This document shows, in pieces, positions 18,711 to 27,995 of a stretch of 64,000 nucleotides of DNA. The DNA is taken from positions 1 through 64,000 of the forward strand of contig CAWDWM010000009.1 in assembly GCA_963806015.1 (NCBI GenBank), in the 5' to 3' direction. The notes under the pieces are model-generated. The model worked only from the letters and a program-made list of their open reading frames with translations. It ran no database searches and was not told where the DNA came from. Position numbers and translations under genes: made by a program. Source of the stretch: JAOPZW01 sp963806015. GTDB lineage: Bacteria > Actinomycetota > Thermoleophilia > Solirubrobacterales > Solirubrobacteraceae. Position 1 is the stretch's first letter; each line of letters starts with the position of its first letter.

Positions 18711-18998
18711 TCAGCCCCGGCGCATGAGCCGCCCGACGGCGGCCATCATCTCGTCGGTGCGGTCGACGCGCTGCTCGCCCTCGGCGCCCATCACGCAATG
18801 GCGCGTGTGGTCGTCGAGCAGCCCCAGCGCGACCTTGTCGAGCGCGGCCTGGACCGCGCTGATCTGGGTGAGGACGTCGATGCAGTAGCGGTCGTCCTCG
18901 ACCATGCCCTCGACGCCGCGGACCTGGCCCTCGATGCGGCGCAGGCGCTTGAGCAGCTGGTCCTTGGTGGCGGTGTAGCCGTGAGTCGTGGTGGCCAT
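18711..18998 (-). CDS. csoR: CsoR-family copper-sensing repressor
   Basis: A 95-residue all-helical repressor. The copper ligands C39, H64 and C68 (RYCID and DDHTRHC) match C36-H61-C65 of the Mycobacterium tuberculosis CsoR, which points to Cu(I) rather than formaldehyde or persulfide sensing. ATG 18998 is preferred over an upstream in-frame start that would run through the operator. It is the first gene of the csoR-permease operon and is divergent from a small membrane protein across a shared palindrome. Confidence 0.92.
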   Translation of the reverse strand: MATTTHGYTATKDQLLKRLRRIEGQVRGVEGMVEDDRYCIDVLTQISAVQAALDKVALGLLDDHTRHCVMGAEGEQRVDRTDEMMAAVGRLMRRG

Positions 18999-19006
18999 GA
19001 TGACGA

Positions 19007-19030
19007 GTGTACACCCCCTAGGGGTATAAA
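19007..19030. promoter_or_regulatory. CsoR operator
   Basis: TACACCCCCTAGGGGTATA is a near match to known CsoR sites (TATACCC...GGGTATA) with a CCCC-TA-GGGG core. It lies between csoR and the divergent membrane gene at 19040, so copper could control both. Confidence 0.8.
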
Positions 19031-19039
19031 GCGACGACA

Positions 19040-19387
19040 ATGCCCGGCGTGGATCGTTCCGTCCTCTGGCGCGCCGCGCTCGTTCAGGCCCTGGCGGTGG
19101 CCGTGCTCTCGGTCGCCCTGGCCCTGGCGCTGCCCCATTCGTTCTTCGAGGACTGGGGCTGGCTGGCGGGCCCCGGCGCGTGGGCCGTGTGTGCGCTCGT
19201 CACCGCGCGCGTGGTCGGCCTGCCGGTGGCCGGGACGCTGATCGGCGCCGCGCTCGCGGGATTGCCGAGCCTCGTCGCCGTCATCCTCGGCGTGCACTGG
19301 CTCGGGGCGGTGCTGGCGATCGCGCTGTTCGCGCTGTGGTGTGGGCGCCTGGCGCGCGACCGCGCCGTCGCGGCGAGTGCTGCCTGA
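19040..19387 (+). CDS. Small membrane protein divergent from csoR
   Basis: A 115-residue protein with about four hydrophobic segments (ALVQALAVAVLSVALALALP, AWAVCALVTARVVGLPVAG, IGAALAGLPSLVAVILGV, GAVLAIALFALWCG). I do not recognise the family. Its start is only 10 nt from the CsoR operator, so copper-linked expression is plausible. An ATG at 19040 is the first candidate. It contains a few Cys but no clear metal motif. Confidence 0.65.
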   Translation: MPGVDRSVLWRAALVQALAVAVLSVALALALPHSFFEDWGWLAGPGAWAVCALVTARVVGLPVAGTLIGAALAGLPSLVAVILGVHWLGAVLAIALFALWCGRLARDRAVAASAA

Positions 19388-19409
19388 GGACGTTCGTGCC
19401 GAGGCGCAA

Positions 19410-19434
19410 CCGATCAGGAATCGAGAAGCGCCGG
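19410..19434 (+). promoter_or_regulatory. Shared promoter motif, copy A (UvrA-like gene)
   Basis: A 25-nt sequence containing ATCAGGAATCGAGAAGCG that is identical at 22316-22340. Here it is intergenic. A TAGAGT -10 box follows at 19450-19455 and the ATG at 19463 is 28 nt after the motif. It is probably the binding site of an activator, most likely the nearby AraC-type protein. Confidence 0.7.
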
Positions 19435-19462
19435 GGCGCGCGCCGCACCTAGAGTGGCCGTC

Positions 19463-21854
<2,392 letters not shown>

Positions 21855-21913
21855 CCGACGCCCCGGACCGGTCCCCGTCCGCCGGTGGCGGGGCGTGTGG
21901 CACGATTGCGGAG

Positions 21914-22357
<444 letters not shown>

Positions 22358-22367
22358 CCTGAGCGTC

Positions 22368-22778
22368 ATGGACATCACCATTCACGCGAGCTTCCTCCCG
22401 CACGACGACCCGGACGCCTCCCTGGCCTTCTACCGCGACACGCTCGGCTTCGACGTGCGCAACGACGTCGGCTACAACGGGATGCACTGGATCACCGTCG
22501 GCCCCGCCGACCAGCCCGGCACGTCCATCGTGCTCTACCCGCCGGAGGCCACCCCCGGCATCACCGACGACGAGCGCCGCACCATCGCCGAGATGATGGC
22601 CAAGGGCACCTTTGCCAGCGTCAACCTGGCCACCACCGACCTCGACGCCACCTTCGCCCGGCTGGAGGCCAGCGGCGCCGACGTCGTCCAGGAGCCGACC
22701 GATCAGCCCTACGGGGTTCGCGACTGCGCCTTCCGCGATCCCGCGGGCAACCTCCTGCGCATCAACGAGCTGCGCTGA
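22368..22778 (+). CDS. VOC/glyoxalase-fold protein
   Basis: A 136-residue protein with the beta-alpha-beta3 modules of the vicinal-oxygen-chelate fold: DPDASLAFYRDTLGFDVRND, GTSIVLYPPE, then LDATFARLEASGADVVQEPT and CAFRDPAGNLLRI. Members include glyoxalases, dioxygenases and antibiotic-binding proteins; the substrate is unknown. Potential metal residues are H6, E83-region acids and the C-terminal acid, but they cannot be assigned with certainty. It is probably transcribed leaderless from the motif-containing promoter and co-regulated with the UvrA-like gene. Confidence 0.88.
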   Translation: MDITIHASFLPHDDPDASLAFYRDTLGFDVRNDVGYNGMHWITVGPADQPGTSIVLYPPEATPGITDDERRTIAEMMAKGTFASVNLATTDLDATFARLEASGADVVQEPTDQPYGVRDCAFRDPAGNLLRINELR

Positions 22779-22820
22779 GCCGACCGCTGAATCTGGGAGA
22801 CACGTCCTAGGATCCCGGGC

Positions 22821-23573
22821 ATGGATCTCGGCCTCGACGGCAAGGTCGCGCTCGTCATGGGCGCGTCGAAGGGGATCGGCCGCGGCATCGCCGCCGAGCT
22901 GATCGCGGAGGGCGCACGCGTCGCCATCGCCTCGCACTCGCCCGAGCGGATCGCGGCGACCGCGTCGGAGATCGGCGCGACGGCGTTCGTGCACGACACC
23001 GCCGACCTCGACCACGCCACCGTCCTCGTCGCCGAGGCGACGGAGGCGCTCGGGCCGATCGACATCCTCGTCTGCAACACCGGCGGGCCGCCCGGCGGCC
23101 CCGATCCGCTGGGCTTCACGCGCGAGCAATGGCAATCGGCCTACGCGTCGCTCGTCCTCGGCCCCATCGCCCTCGTCGAGGCCGTCCTCCCCGGGATGCG
23201 CGAGCGCGGCTTCGGCCGCGTGCTCAACATCGCCTCGACCGGCGTGCGCGAGCCGATCCCCAACCTGATGCTCTCCAACGCCCATCGGATCTCGATGCTC
23301 AACGCGTTCAAGACCATCGCCCGCCAGGTCGCGGCCGACGGCGTGACCCTCAATACCGTGCTGCCCGGCCGCATCGACACCGACCGCCTGGCCGAGCTGC
23401 TTGGCAGCCGCGAGGCGGCGGTGGCCGCCGCGGAGCAGGAGGTCCCGGCCGGGCGCCTGGGCACGGTCGAGGAGTTCGCGGCGATCGCGGTCCTGCTCTG
23501 CTCGGCGCGCGCGAGCTACGTCACGGGCGAGACCGTGGCGGTCGACGGCGGGCTGCTGCGGTCGGTGTTCTGA
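22821..23573 (+). CDS. SDR family protein lacking the catalytic Tyr
   Basis: A 250-residue FabG-like short-chain dehydrogenase fold. GASKGIGRG binds the cofactor, the loop is CNTGGPPGG, and the C-terminus has YVTGETVAVDGG. At the expected Y-x3-K site the sequence reads SNAHRISMLNAFKT, with His where Tyr normally sits. I recall this GGPP subgroup often lacking the Tyr, so activity may differ from standard reductases. ATG 22821 is 7 nt after TAGGAT (22808-22813), a leaderless arrangement. It follows the VOC gene by 42 nt but has its own promoter. Confidence 0.85.
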   Translation: MDLGLDGKVALVMGASKGIGRGIAAELIAEGARVAIASHSPERIAATASEIGATAFVHDTADLDHATVLVAEATEALGPIDILVCNTGGPPGGPDPLGFTREQWQSAYASLVLGPIALVEAVLPGMRERGFGRVLNIASTGVREPIPNLMLSNAHRISMLNAFKTIARQVAADGVTLNTVLPGRIDTDRLAELLGSREAAVAAAEQEVPAGRLGTVEEFAAIAVLLCSARASYVTGETVAVDGGLLRSVF

Positions 23574-23594
23574 GGCCCGCGACGGGCGGCGAAG

Positions 23595-23666
23595 TACCCC
23601 CAGGGAGAGTCGAACTCCCGCTGCCAGCGTGAAAGGCTGGTGTGCTAACCACTACACCATGGGGGC
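23595..23666 (-). tRNA. tRNA-Glu (TTC)
   Basis: A 72-nt cloverleaf on the minus strand with acceptor GCCCCCA/TGGGGGT (a G-U closing pair), anticodon stem CCAGC/GCTGG, loop CTTTCAC with anticodon TTC, T arm GGGAG-TTCGACT-CTCCC and discriminator A. No CCA is encoded. Confidence 0.95.
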
Positions 23667-23680
23667 TAGGGCCCCTCAAT

Positions 23681-24121
23681 CTAAGCAGCCTCCCGATAGA
23701 CGGTTCTGGGCGGCGGTGACTCGATCAACCCGGCGTCGATCTCGCCGTGGCAGTTGGCGCACACCAGGACGCATTTCTTGGCCTCCTCACGAAAGGCGAC
23801 GAGGGCCTTCCCGACGCCCATGTTCATGTCGAACGACTTCGCGGTCGGGTCGACGTGATGGAAATGCAGGTTGAGCGAGCAGCGCGAATACCCGCAGACC
23901 GCGCACCGGCCACCCGCGTCACTGACGAGCAGCGCCCGGATCCGGCGGTGCCGGCGCGTCACCGCCTCGCCGATGCAGCGCTTGCAGCGGTAGACGAAGC
24001 CGGCACCCCGCTTGTAGCGATGAAACGCGATGACGCCGTGCCGCGGGCACTCGCGCAGGACCGCGGTGCTGTTCGGGTCTGGCGGGCGCCCTGCGCGGTT
24101 TATAATTGGCCGATCCGACAC
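23681..24121 (-). CDS. HNH endonuclease-like protein
   Basis: A 146-residue protein with paired CxxC motifs (CKRCIG and CAVCGY), the HNH-type HFHHVDP, and VCANCHGEID near the C-terminus, consistent with a zinc-containing HNH nuclease fold. The N-terminal part adds another Cys/His pair (ECPRHG). It lies between tRNA-Glu and tRNA-Lys, a common place for mobile or selfish genes, but no other mobile gene is adjacent. No target is evident. Confidence 0.75.
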   Translation of the reverse strand: MSDRPIINRAGRPPDPNSTAVLRECPRHGVIAFHRYKRGAGFVYRCKRCIGEAVTRRHRRIRALLVSDAGGRCAVCGYSRCSLNLHFHHVDPTAKSFDMNMGVGKALVAFREEAKKCVLVCANCHGEIDAGLIESPPPRTVYREAA

Positions 24122-24155
24122 GAACGCATGTTCGCATGTCGGCCGGACAGATCAG

Positions 24156-24228
24156 TGCGCCCCCTGGGGATCGAACCCAGACCGCCGGTTTAAAAGACCG
24201 GAACTCTGACCAATTGAGTTAGGGGCGC
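24156..24228 (-). tRNA. tRNA-Lys (TTT)
   Basis: A 73-nt cloverleaf on the minus strand with acceptor GCGCCCC/GGGGCGC, anticodon stem CCGGT/ACCGG, loop CTTTTAA with anticodon TTT, T arm CTGGG-TTCGATC-CCCAG and discriminator A. No CCA is encoded. Confidence 0.95.
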
Positions 24229-24256
24229 GCGGGAAGTGTGCCACGCGCGCCGACGG

Positions 24257-25657
24257 CTACGCCTCCACCGCCGCGAGCGCCGCCACCGCCTCCGGATTGC
24301 GCGCCCGGACGCGCCCGAGGGCGAGTGCGGTGAGGCCGGCGGCGGCGGACGGGATCGCCATCAGCTCCCAGGCGGTGTGGAAGGTGGCGATGGCGTCCTC
24401 GGGCCTCGGAGTGCCGACCACCGCGACGAGGACGGCGATGCCGAGGACCGCGCCGATCTGGCGCGAGGTTGCCGAGATGGCGCTGCCGGTGGCGAAGCGC
24501 GAGGGTGGGAGCTCGGCGACCGCGGCGCTGCCCCAGGCCGCGAAGCTGAGGCCGACGCTGGCGCCGGTCATGAGCGTGGCGGGCAGGAACTCGGTGACGT
24601 AGTGGGGCGTGGTGCCGGTGCGGGCGGCCAAAACGAGGCAGCCGGCGGCGAACAGCAGCCCGCCGGGCAGCGCCACGACGCGCTGGCCGTAGCGGTCGGC
24701 GAGGCGCCCGCCCGCGGCGCCCGCCAGCGTCGCCATCAGCGGACCGGGCGTGACGGCCACGCCCGCCTTCAGGACCGACCAGTGCCACACGCCGGTGAGG
24801 AAGAGGATGTTGGCCAGCAGCACGGCATAGAAGCCCAGGGCGAAGAGGAAGACGCCGGCGTTGGCGACGGCGAACGAGCGCACGCGCAGTAGCTTCAGCT
24901 CGATGACGGGCGCCGGGTGGCGCGCCGAGCGCACGAGGAAGGCGGTGAGCGCGAGCGCCGCGGCGACGAACGACCCGACGACGCGGGCGCTGTCCCAGCC
25001 CCACTGCTGGCCCTTGACGATCCCCAGCGACAGCAGGCCGACGCCGGCGACGAGCAGGACGACGCCCAGGATGTCCGAGAGCGGCCCGGGACGCTCCTCG
25101 CGGCTCTCGTGCAGCAGGCGCCGCGCCGGGATCAGCGCGGGCAGGCCGATGAAGAGGTTGACGAAGAAGACCCAGCGCCAGCTCGTCGCCTCGACGAGCA
25201 CGCCGCCGAGCGCGGGTCCGGTCGCCGCGGCGATGGCGCCGGTGGCGCCCCAGAGGGCGGTCGCGGTCGCGCGCTGCTCGAGCGGGAACTCGGGCAGCAG
25301 GAGGGCCAGGGACGTCGGGACGAGGATCGCCGCACCGGCGGCCTGAACGACGCGGGCCGCGACCAGCACCTCGACCGAGGGCGCCAGCCCGCAGACGACC
25401 GAAGCGGCGAGGAAGGTCGAGACGCCGACGAAGAACATCCGCCGCCGGCCCAGGCGATCCGCCAGCCGGCCCGCCGGCACGAGGAGGGCGGCGAAGACGA
25501 TGTTGTAGGCGTTGAGGATCCAGGAGAGGCTGGAGAGCGGCGTGCCCGGAAACGACTCCACGATGTCCGGGAAGGCAATGTTCACGATGGTGACGTCGAG
25601 GAAGCCCATGAAGACGGCGACCGACGTGACGAGCAGCACCTTCCAGCGTTGCTTCAT
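24257..25657 (-). CDS. MFS drug:H+ antiporter, DHA2 (14-TM) type
   Basis: A 466-residue transporter with 14 predicted membrane segments. TM1 carries FLDVTIVNIAFPDI with the conserved Asp, the cytoplasmic loop has GRLADRLGRRRMF (motif A), and TM5 has the proline/glycine motif C region (GATGAIAAATGPALGGVLVE). Members such as EmrB/QacA export drugs or metabolites by proton exchange. ATG 25657 is preferred because the upstream 39 codons lie in the divergent promoter. It is transcribed away from an HxlR-type regulator. Confidence 0.9.
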   Translation of the reverse strand: MKQRWKVLLVTSVAVFMGFLDVTIVNIAFPDIVESFPGTPLSSLSWILNAYNIVFAALLVPAGRLADRLGRRRMFFVGVSTFLAASVVCGLAPSVEVLVAARVVQAAGAAILVPTSLALLLPEFPLEQRATATALWGATGAIAAATGPALGGVLVEATSWRWVFFVNLFIGLPALIPARRLLHESREERPGPLSDILGVVLLVAGVGLLSLGIVKGQQWGWDSARVVGSFVAAALALTAFLVRSARHPAPVIELKLLRVRSFAVANAGVFLFALGFYAVLLANILFLTGVWHWSVLKAGVAVTPGPLMATLAGAAGGRLADRYGQRVVALPGGLLFAAGCLVLAARTGTTPHYVTEFLPATLMTGASVGLSFAAWGSAAVAELPPSRFATGSAISATSRQIGAVLGIAVLVAVVGTPRPEDAIATFHTAWELMAIPSAAAGLTALALGRVRARNPEAVAALAAVEA

Positions 25658-25679
25658 GCAACGGACCCTAGCGCCATGC

Positions 25680-25710
25680 GTTGCGTGACGCAACTGATCC
25701 GGGCTACACT
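25680..25710 (+). promoter_or_regulatory. HxlR promoter and perfect palindromic operator
   Basis: GTTGCGTGACGCAAC (25680-25694) is a perfect inverted repeat with 7-bp arms. TTGCGT (-35) and TACACT (25705-25710, -10) are 18 bp apart, so the palindrome overlaps the -35 box. It sits 23 nt from the MFS start, and autoregulation plus control of the pump is likely. Confidence 0.65.
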
Positions 25711-25760
25711 GGACTTCGCGGCCGGTTGAGGGACCGTCCCCGAGGAGAGAGAGCCACACG

Positions 25761-26222
25761 ATGTTGCCACGCACCTACCAAGACCAGAACTGCTCGATCG
25801 CGCGCTCGCTCGAGGTGCTCGGCGACCGCTGGACCATCCTCGTCATGCGCGATGCGTTCATGCGCGTGCGCCGCTTCGAGGACTTCCAGCGCAACCTCGG
25901 CGTCGCGCGCAACGTGCTCACCGACCGGCTCGGGCGGCTCGTCGAGGAGGGCATCCTCGAGCGCGTCCCCTACCAGGATCGCCCGGCGCGCTTCGAGTAC
26001 CGCCTCACCGAGAAGGGCATCGACCTGTGGCCGGTGATGATGTCCCTGCTGCAGTGGGGCGATCGCCACTATCCCGCGGAGGCCGGGCCCCCGGTCGTCA
26101 TCCACCATCGCGACTGCGGCGGCGAGCTCACCCGCCATCTGACGTGCTCGAAGTGCGGTGCCGAACTGGGTCCGCGCGACGTCGCCGCCGCGCCCGGCCC
26201 GGGCGCGCTCGCGGCGGCCTAG
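25761..26222 (+). CDS. HxlR-family transcriptional regulator
   Basis: A 153-residue winged-helix protein with the family opening QNCSIARSLEVLGDRWTILV, the helix pair FEDFQRNLGVARNVLTDRLG and wing YQDRPARFEYRLTEKG. The family-typical Cys near the N-terminus could sense oxidants or electrophiles. A C-terminal extension holds HHRDCGGEL and LTCSKCGAEL, a possible zinc site. An AGGAGAG sequence precedes the ATG. It is divergent from the MFS pump, its probable target, and overlaps the TetR stop by 4 nt. Confidence 0.9.
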   Translation: MLPRTYQDQNCSIARSLEVLGDRWTILVMRDAFMRVRRFEDFQRNLGVARNVLTDRLGRLVEEGILERVPYQDRPARFEYRLTEKGIDLWPVMMSLLQWGDRHYPAEAGPPVVIHHRDCGGELTRHLTCSKCGAELGPRDVAAAPGPGALAAA

Positions 26223-26833
26223 CGCCCGGCTGCGCGCAGGATCATCGCCGCAGCCAGCTCGACCGCCTGCGCGCGCGTGATGCCGCGGCCGCCGGCCAGT
26301 GAGCGCCAGGTCGCGAAGTCGACGGCGTGGCGCGCCGCGGCAGCCACGACGGCGCGCCGTCGCCCGCGCGTCCCCCACCCGGCGCCCAGTGCGCGGGCGG
26401 CGTCCTCGACGAACGCGCGGAACGGGGCCAGCGTCGGCTCGAGAGGCACGACCAGCGCCGCGTCACGCAGGACGTTCGTGAGCATCGCCTCCGTGCGCTC
26501 GTAGTAGGCATAGAGCTCGTCGAGGGCGAGAGTCAGCCGCTCGGCGGGATCGGCGACCGCGCGCCACGCGCCCGGGTCCGGCCACGGGTGCACGGTGAAG
26601 AAGTGTCCCGAGCAGGCGGCGAAGAGATCGGCCTCGCTCGGGAAGTGGCGGTACACCGTGTGGCGCTGCACGCCGGCACGCTCGGCCACCGCGGTGATGG
26701 TGGTACGCGCCGGGCCGACCGTGCCATGCAGGTCGACGGCGGCCCCGGTGATGCGCTCGCGCGTGGCGACCATCGTCTCGGCGCGCCGGCGCAGCTCGTA
26801 CGGGCGCTTGCTCGTCTGTGTTTCAGGACACAT
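26219..26833 (-). CDS. TetR-family transcriptional regulator
   Basis: About 204 residues. The N-terminal HTH is ITAVAERAGVQRHTVYRHFP, followed by an all-helical ligand domain. ATG 26833 was chosen; an upstream ATG at 26857 would start inside the divergent promoter. The only candidate target is the adjacent cupin remnant across a shared intergenic region. Confidence 0.88.
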   Translation of the reverse strand: MCPETQTSKRPYELRRRAETMVATRERITGAAVDLHGTVGPARTTITAVAERAGVQRHTVYRHFPSEADLFAACSGHFFTVHPWPDPGAWRAVADPAERLTLALDELYAYYERTEAMLTNVLRDAALVVPLEPTLAPFRAFVEDAARALGAGWGTRGRRRAVVAAAARHAVDFATWRSLAGGRGITRAQAVELAAAMILRAAGR

Positions 26834-26848
26834 TGCTGTGCACTCATA

Positions 26849-26877
26849 TTGACACATCAGCAGGACGGCACTACCGT
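26849..26877 (+). promoter_or_regulatory. Sigma70-type promoter before cupin remnant
   Basis: TTGACA (26849-26854) and TACCGT (26872-26877) are spaced 17 bp. It faces the cupin remnant and overlaps the 5' region of the TetR gene, where a TetR operator would be expected. Confidence 0.55.
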
Positions 26878-26930
26878 GCGCGCTCCTCTAATCACTGCAC
26901 AGTGGCGTTCTACGAAAGTACAACACGCCA

Positions 26931-27172
26931 ATGCTCACCGCCTCCACCCGCGAGCTCGACCTGACGGAGATCTGGCTCGACAGCGACGCCGAGCGCAAGC
27001 GCCTGCGGGTCACCTTCCCCGTCAACCGCTGGGCCGGCGCGCGCGACACCGCGGTCGTCTGGTGAAGGTCGTCGGCTTCTTCTGCCGGCCCGAGATCATC
27101 TCGACGTTCGATGAGCCCGTGCAGCCGATCGGGCAGGCCGTCCTCAACCAAGGCCAACCCGTCGCCGTGTAG
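26931..27172 (+). pseudogene. Cupin-like gene with internal deletion
   Basis: Two abutting short frames. 26931-27065 encodes RELDLTEIWLDSDAERKRLR, then VTFPVNRWAGARDTAVVW, like the first strands of small actinobacterial cupins. 27062-27172 encodes VKVVGFFCRPEIISTFDEP, like the C-terminal strand of the same family. The metal-binding barrel between them, about 60 residues, is missing. GGTCGTC occurs on both sides of the joint, suggesting deletion between short direct repeats. Its promoter and TetR regulator look intact. The family assignment rests on remembered sequence patterns. Confidence 0.55.
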
Positions 27173-27185
27173 CCATCTGGCGTGG

Positions 27186-27215
27186 GTCGCCGGCGGCTCC
27201 GCAGCCGCCGGCGAC
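27186..27215. terminator. Bidirectional hairpin terminator
   Basis: A perfect 13-bp stem GTCGCCGGCGGCT/AGCCGCCGGCGAC with a 4-nt loop lies between the convergent cupin remnant and ferritin-like gene. Confidence 0.75.
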
Positions 27216-27232
27216 GGCGGCCGTTGTCCGGG

Positions 27233-27964
27233 CTAGCTGCGCTTGGCGCCGGAGGTGGCCTTCGCGCGCGGCGCCGGCTTGGCCTTCGCCCGCGCGGCGG
27301 GCTTCGCCTTGGCCCGCGTGGTCGTGGCCTTGGTCCGCGTGGTGGCCCGCGGCTTGGCGGCAGGACGGCTCGTGCGCCGCGCCGCGGCGGGCGCGCCGAT
27401 CTCGGCCACCGGGACCTCGTCGTGGACGACGTCGAGCGCCAGCTGATCGATCATGCCGACGAGGAAGTCGGCCATGCGCTTCTCCTCGCGACCGATCTCG
27501 CGCGCGAGCCTGGCCGTCTCCTTGTCGCCGACCGCCTTGGCCAGCGCCTCGATGGCGCGATAGGTGGCGATCTCCTCGGCCTCGTCGTGGTACTCCGTGC
27601 GCGCGTTCTTGAGCATCCGCTCCTGCTGGCCGGTGCCGCGCACGGCATGCAGCGGCGCCTGGGCCGCGGCGGCCGCGCGCTGCACGGCGGCCTTCGCTCC
27701 CGTCGCGCCCTTGGTCAGCGCCTCGGGCACCGGGAGGGAGACCGTCTCCGCCTCGCCGCCGAGCGCCTTGATGCGCCGCGCCACCAGCCGGGCGTGGGCC
27801 TTGGTCTCCTTGAGGTGCTCGCGCAGGCGCTTCTTGTAGTCCGCGCGCGGCGTCATCGCGATGTGCCCCTGCAGCGCGATCTCCAACCGGCGCTCGGTGG
27901 CGTATGCATCGTTGAGGTATTGCACGATCTTGGCGTCGCGCTGATTCATGTCTTTCGTTGGCAT
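27233..27964 (-). CDS. Ferritin-like (DUF892/YciF-type) protein with histone-like tail
   Basis: A 243-residue protein. Residues 1-165 form a four-helix ferritin-like domain with repeated carboxylate/His positions (LNDAYATERRLEIALQGHI, EHLKETKAHARL, EYHDEAEEIATYRAIE, EIGREEKRMADFL). After a short linker, residues 190-243 are a Lys/Ala/Arg/Pro repeat (ATTRTKATTTRAKAKPAARA and similar) like histone H1 or the tail of actinobacterial HupB. I infer a nucleoid-associated stress protein that may couple iron or peroxide chemistry to DNA. A GGAGG sequence precedes the ATG. No partner gene is adjacent. Confidence 0.85.
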   Translation of the reverse strand: MPTKDMNQRDAKIVQYLNDAYATERRLEIALQGHIAMTPRADYKKRLREHLKETKAHARLVARRIKALGGEAETVSLPVPEALTKGATGAKAAVQRAAAAAQAPLHAVRGTGQQERMLKNARTEYHDEAEEIATYRAIEALAKAVGDKETARLAREIGREEKRMADFLVGMIDQLALDVVHDEVPVAEIGAPAAARRTSRPAAKPRATTRTKATTTRAKAKPAARAKAKPAPRAKATSGAKRS

Positions 27965-27995
27965 GTCCTCCGGCGTACCCCGTTGCGCGCTCGAT

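Noticed and set aside
23681..24121. HNH gene as a homing endonuclease inserted in a tRNA
   Set aside because: Both flanking tRNAs are complete and there is no intron or split gene around it.
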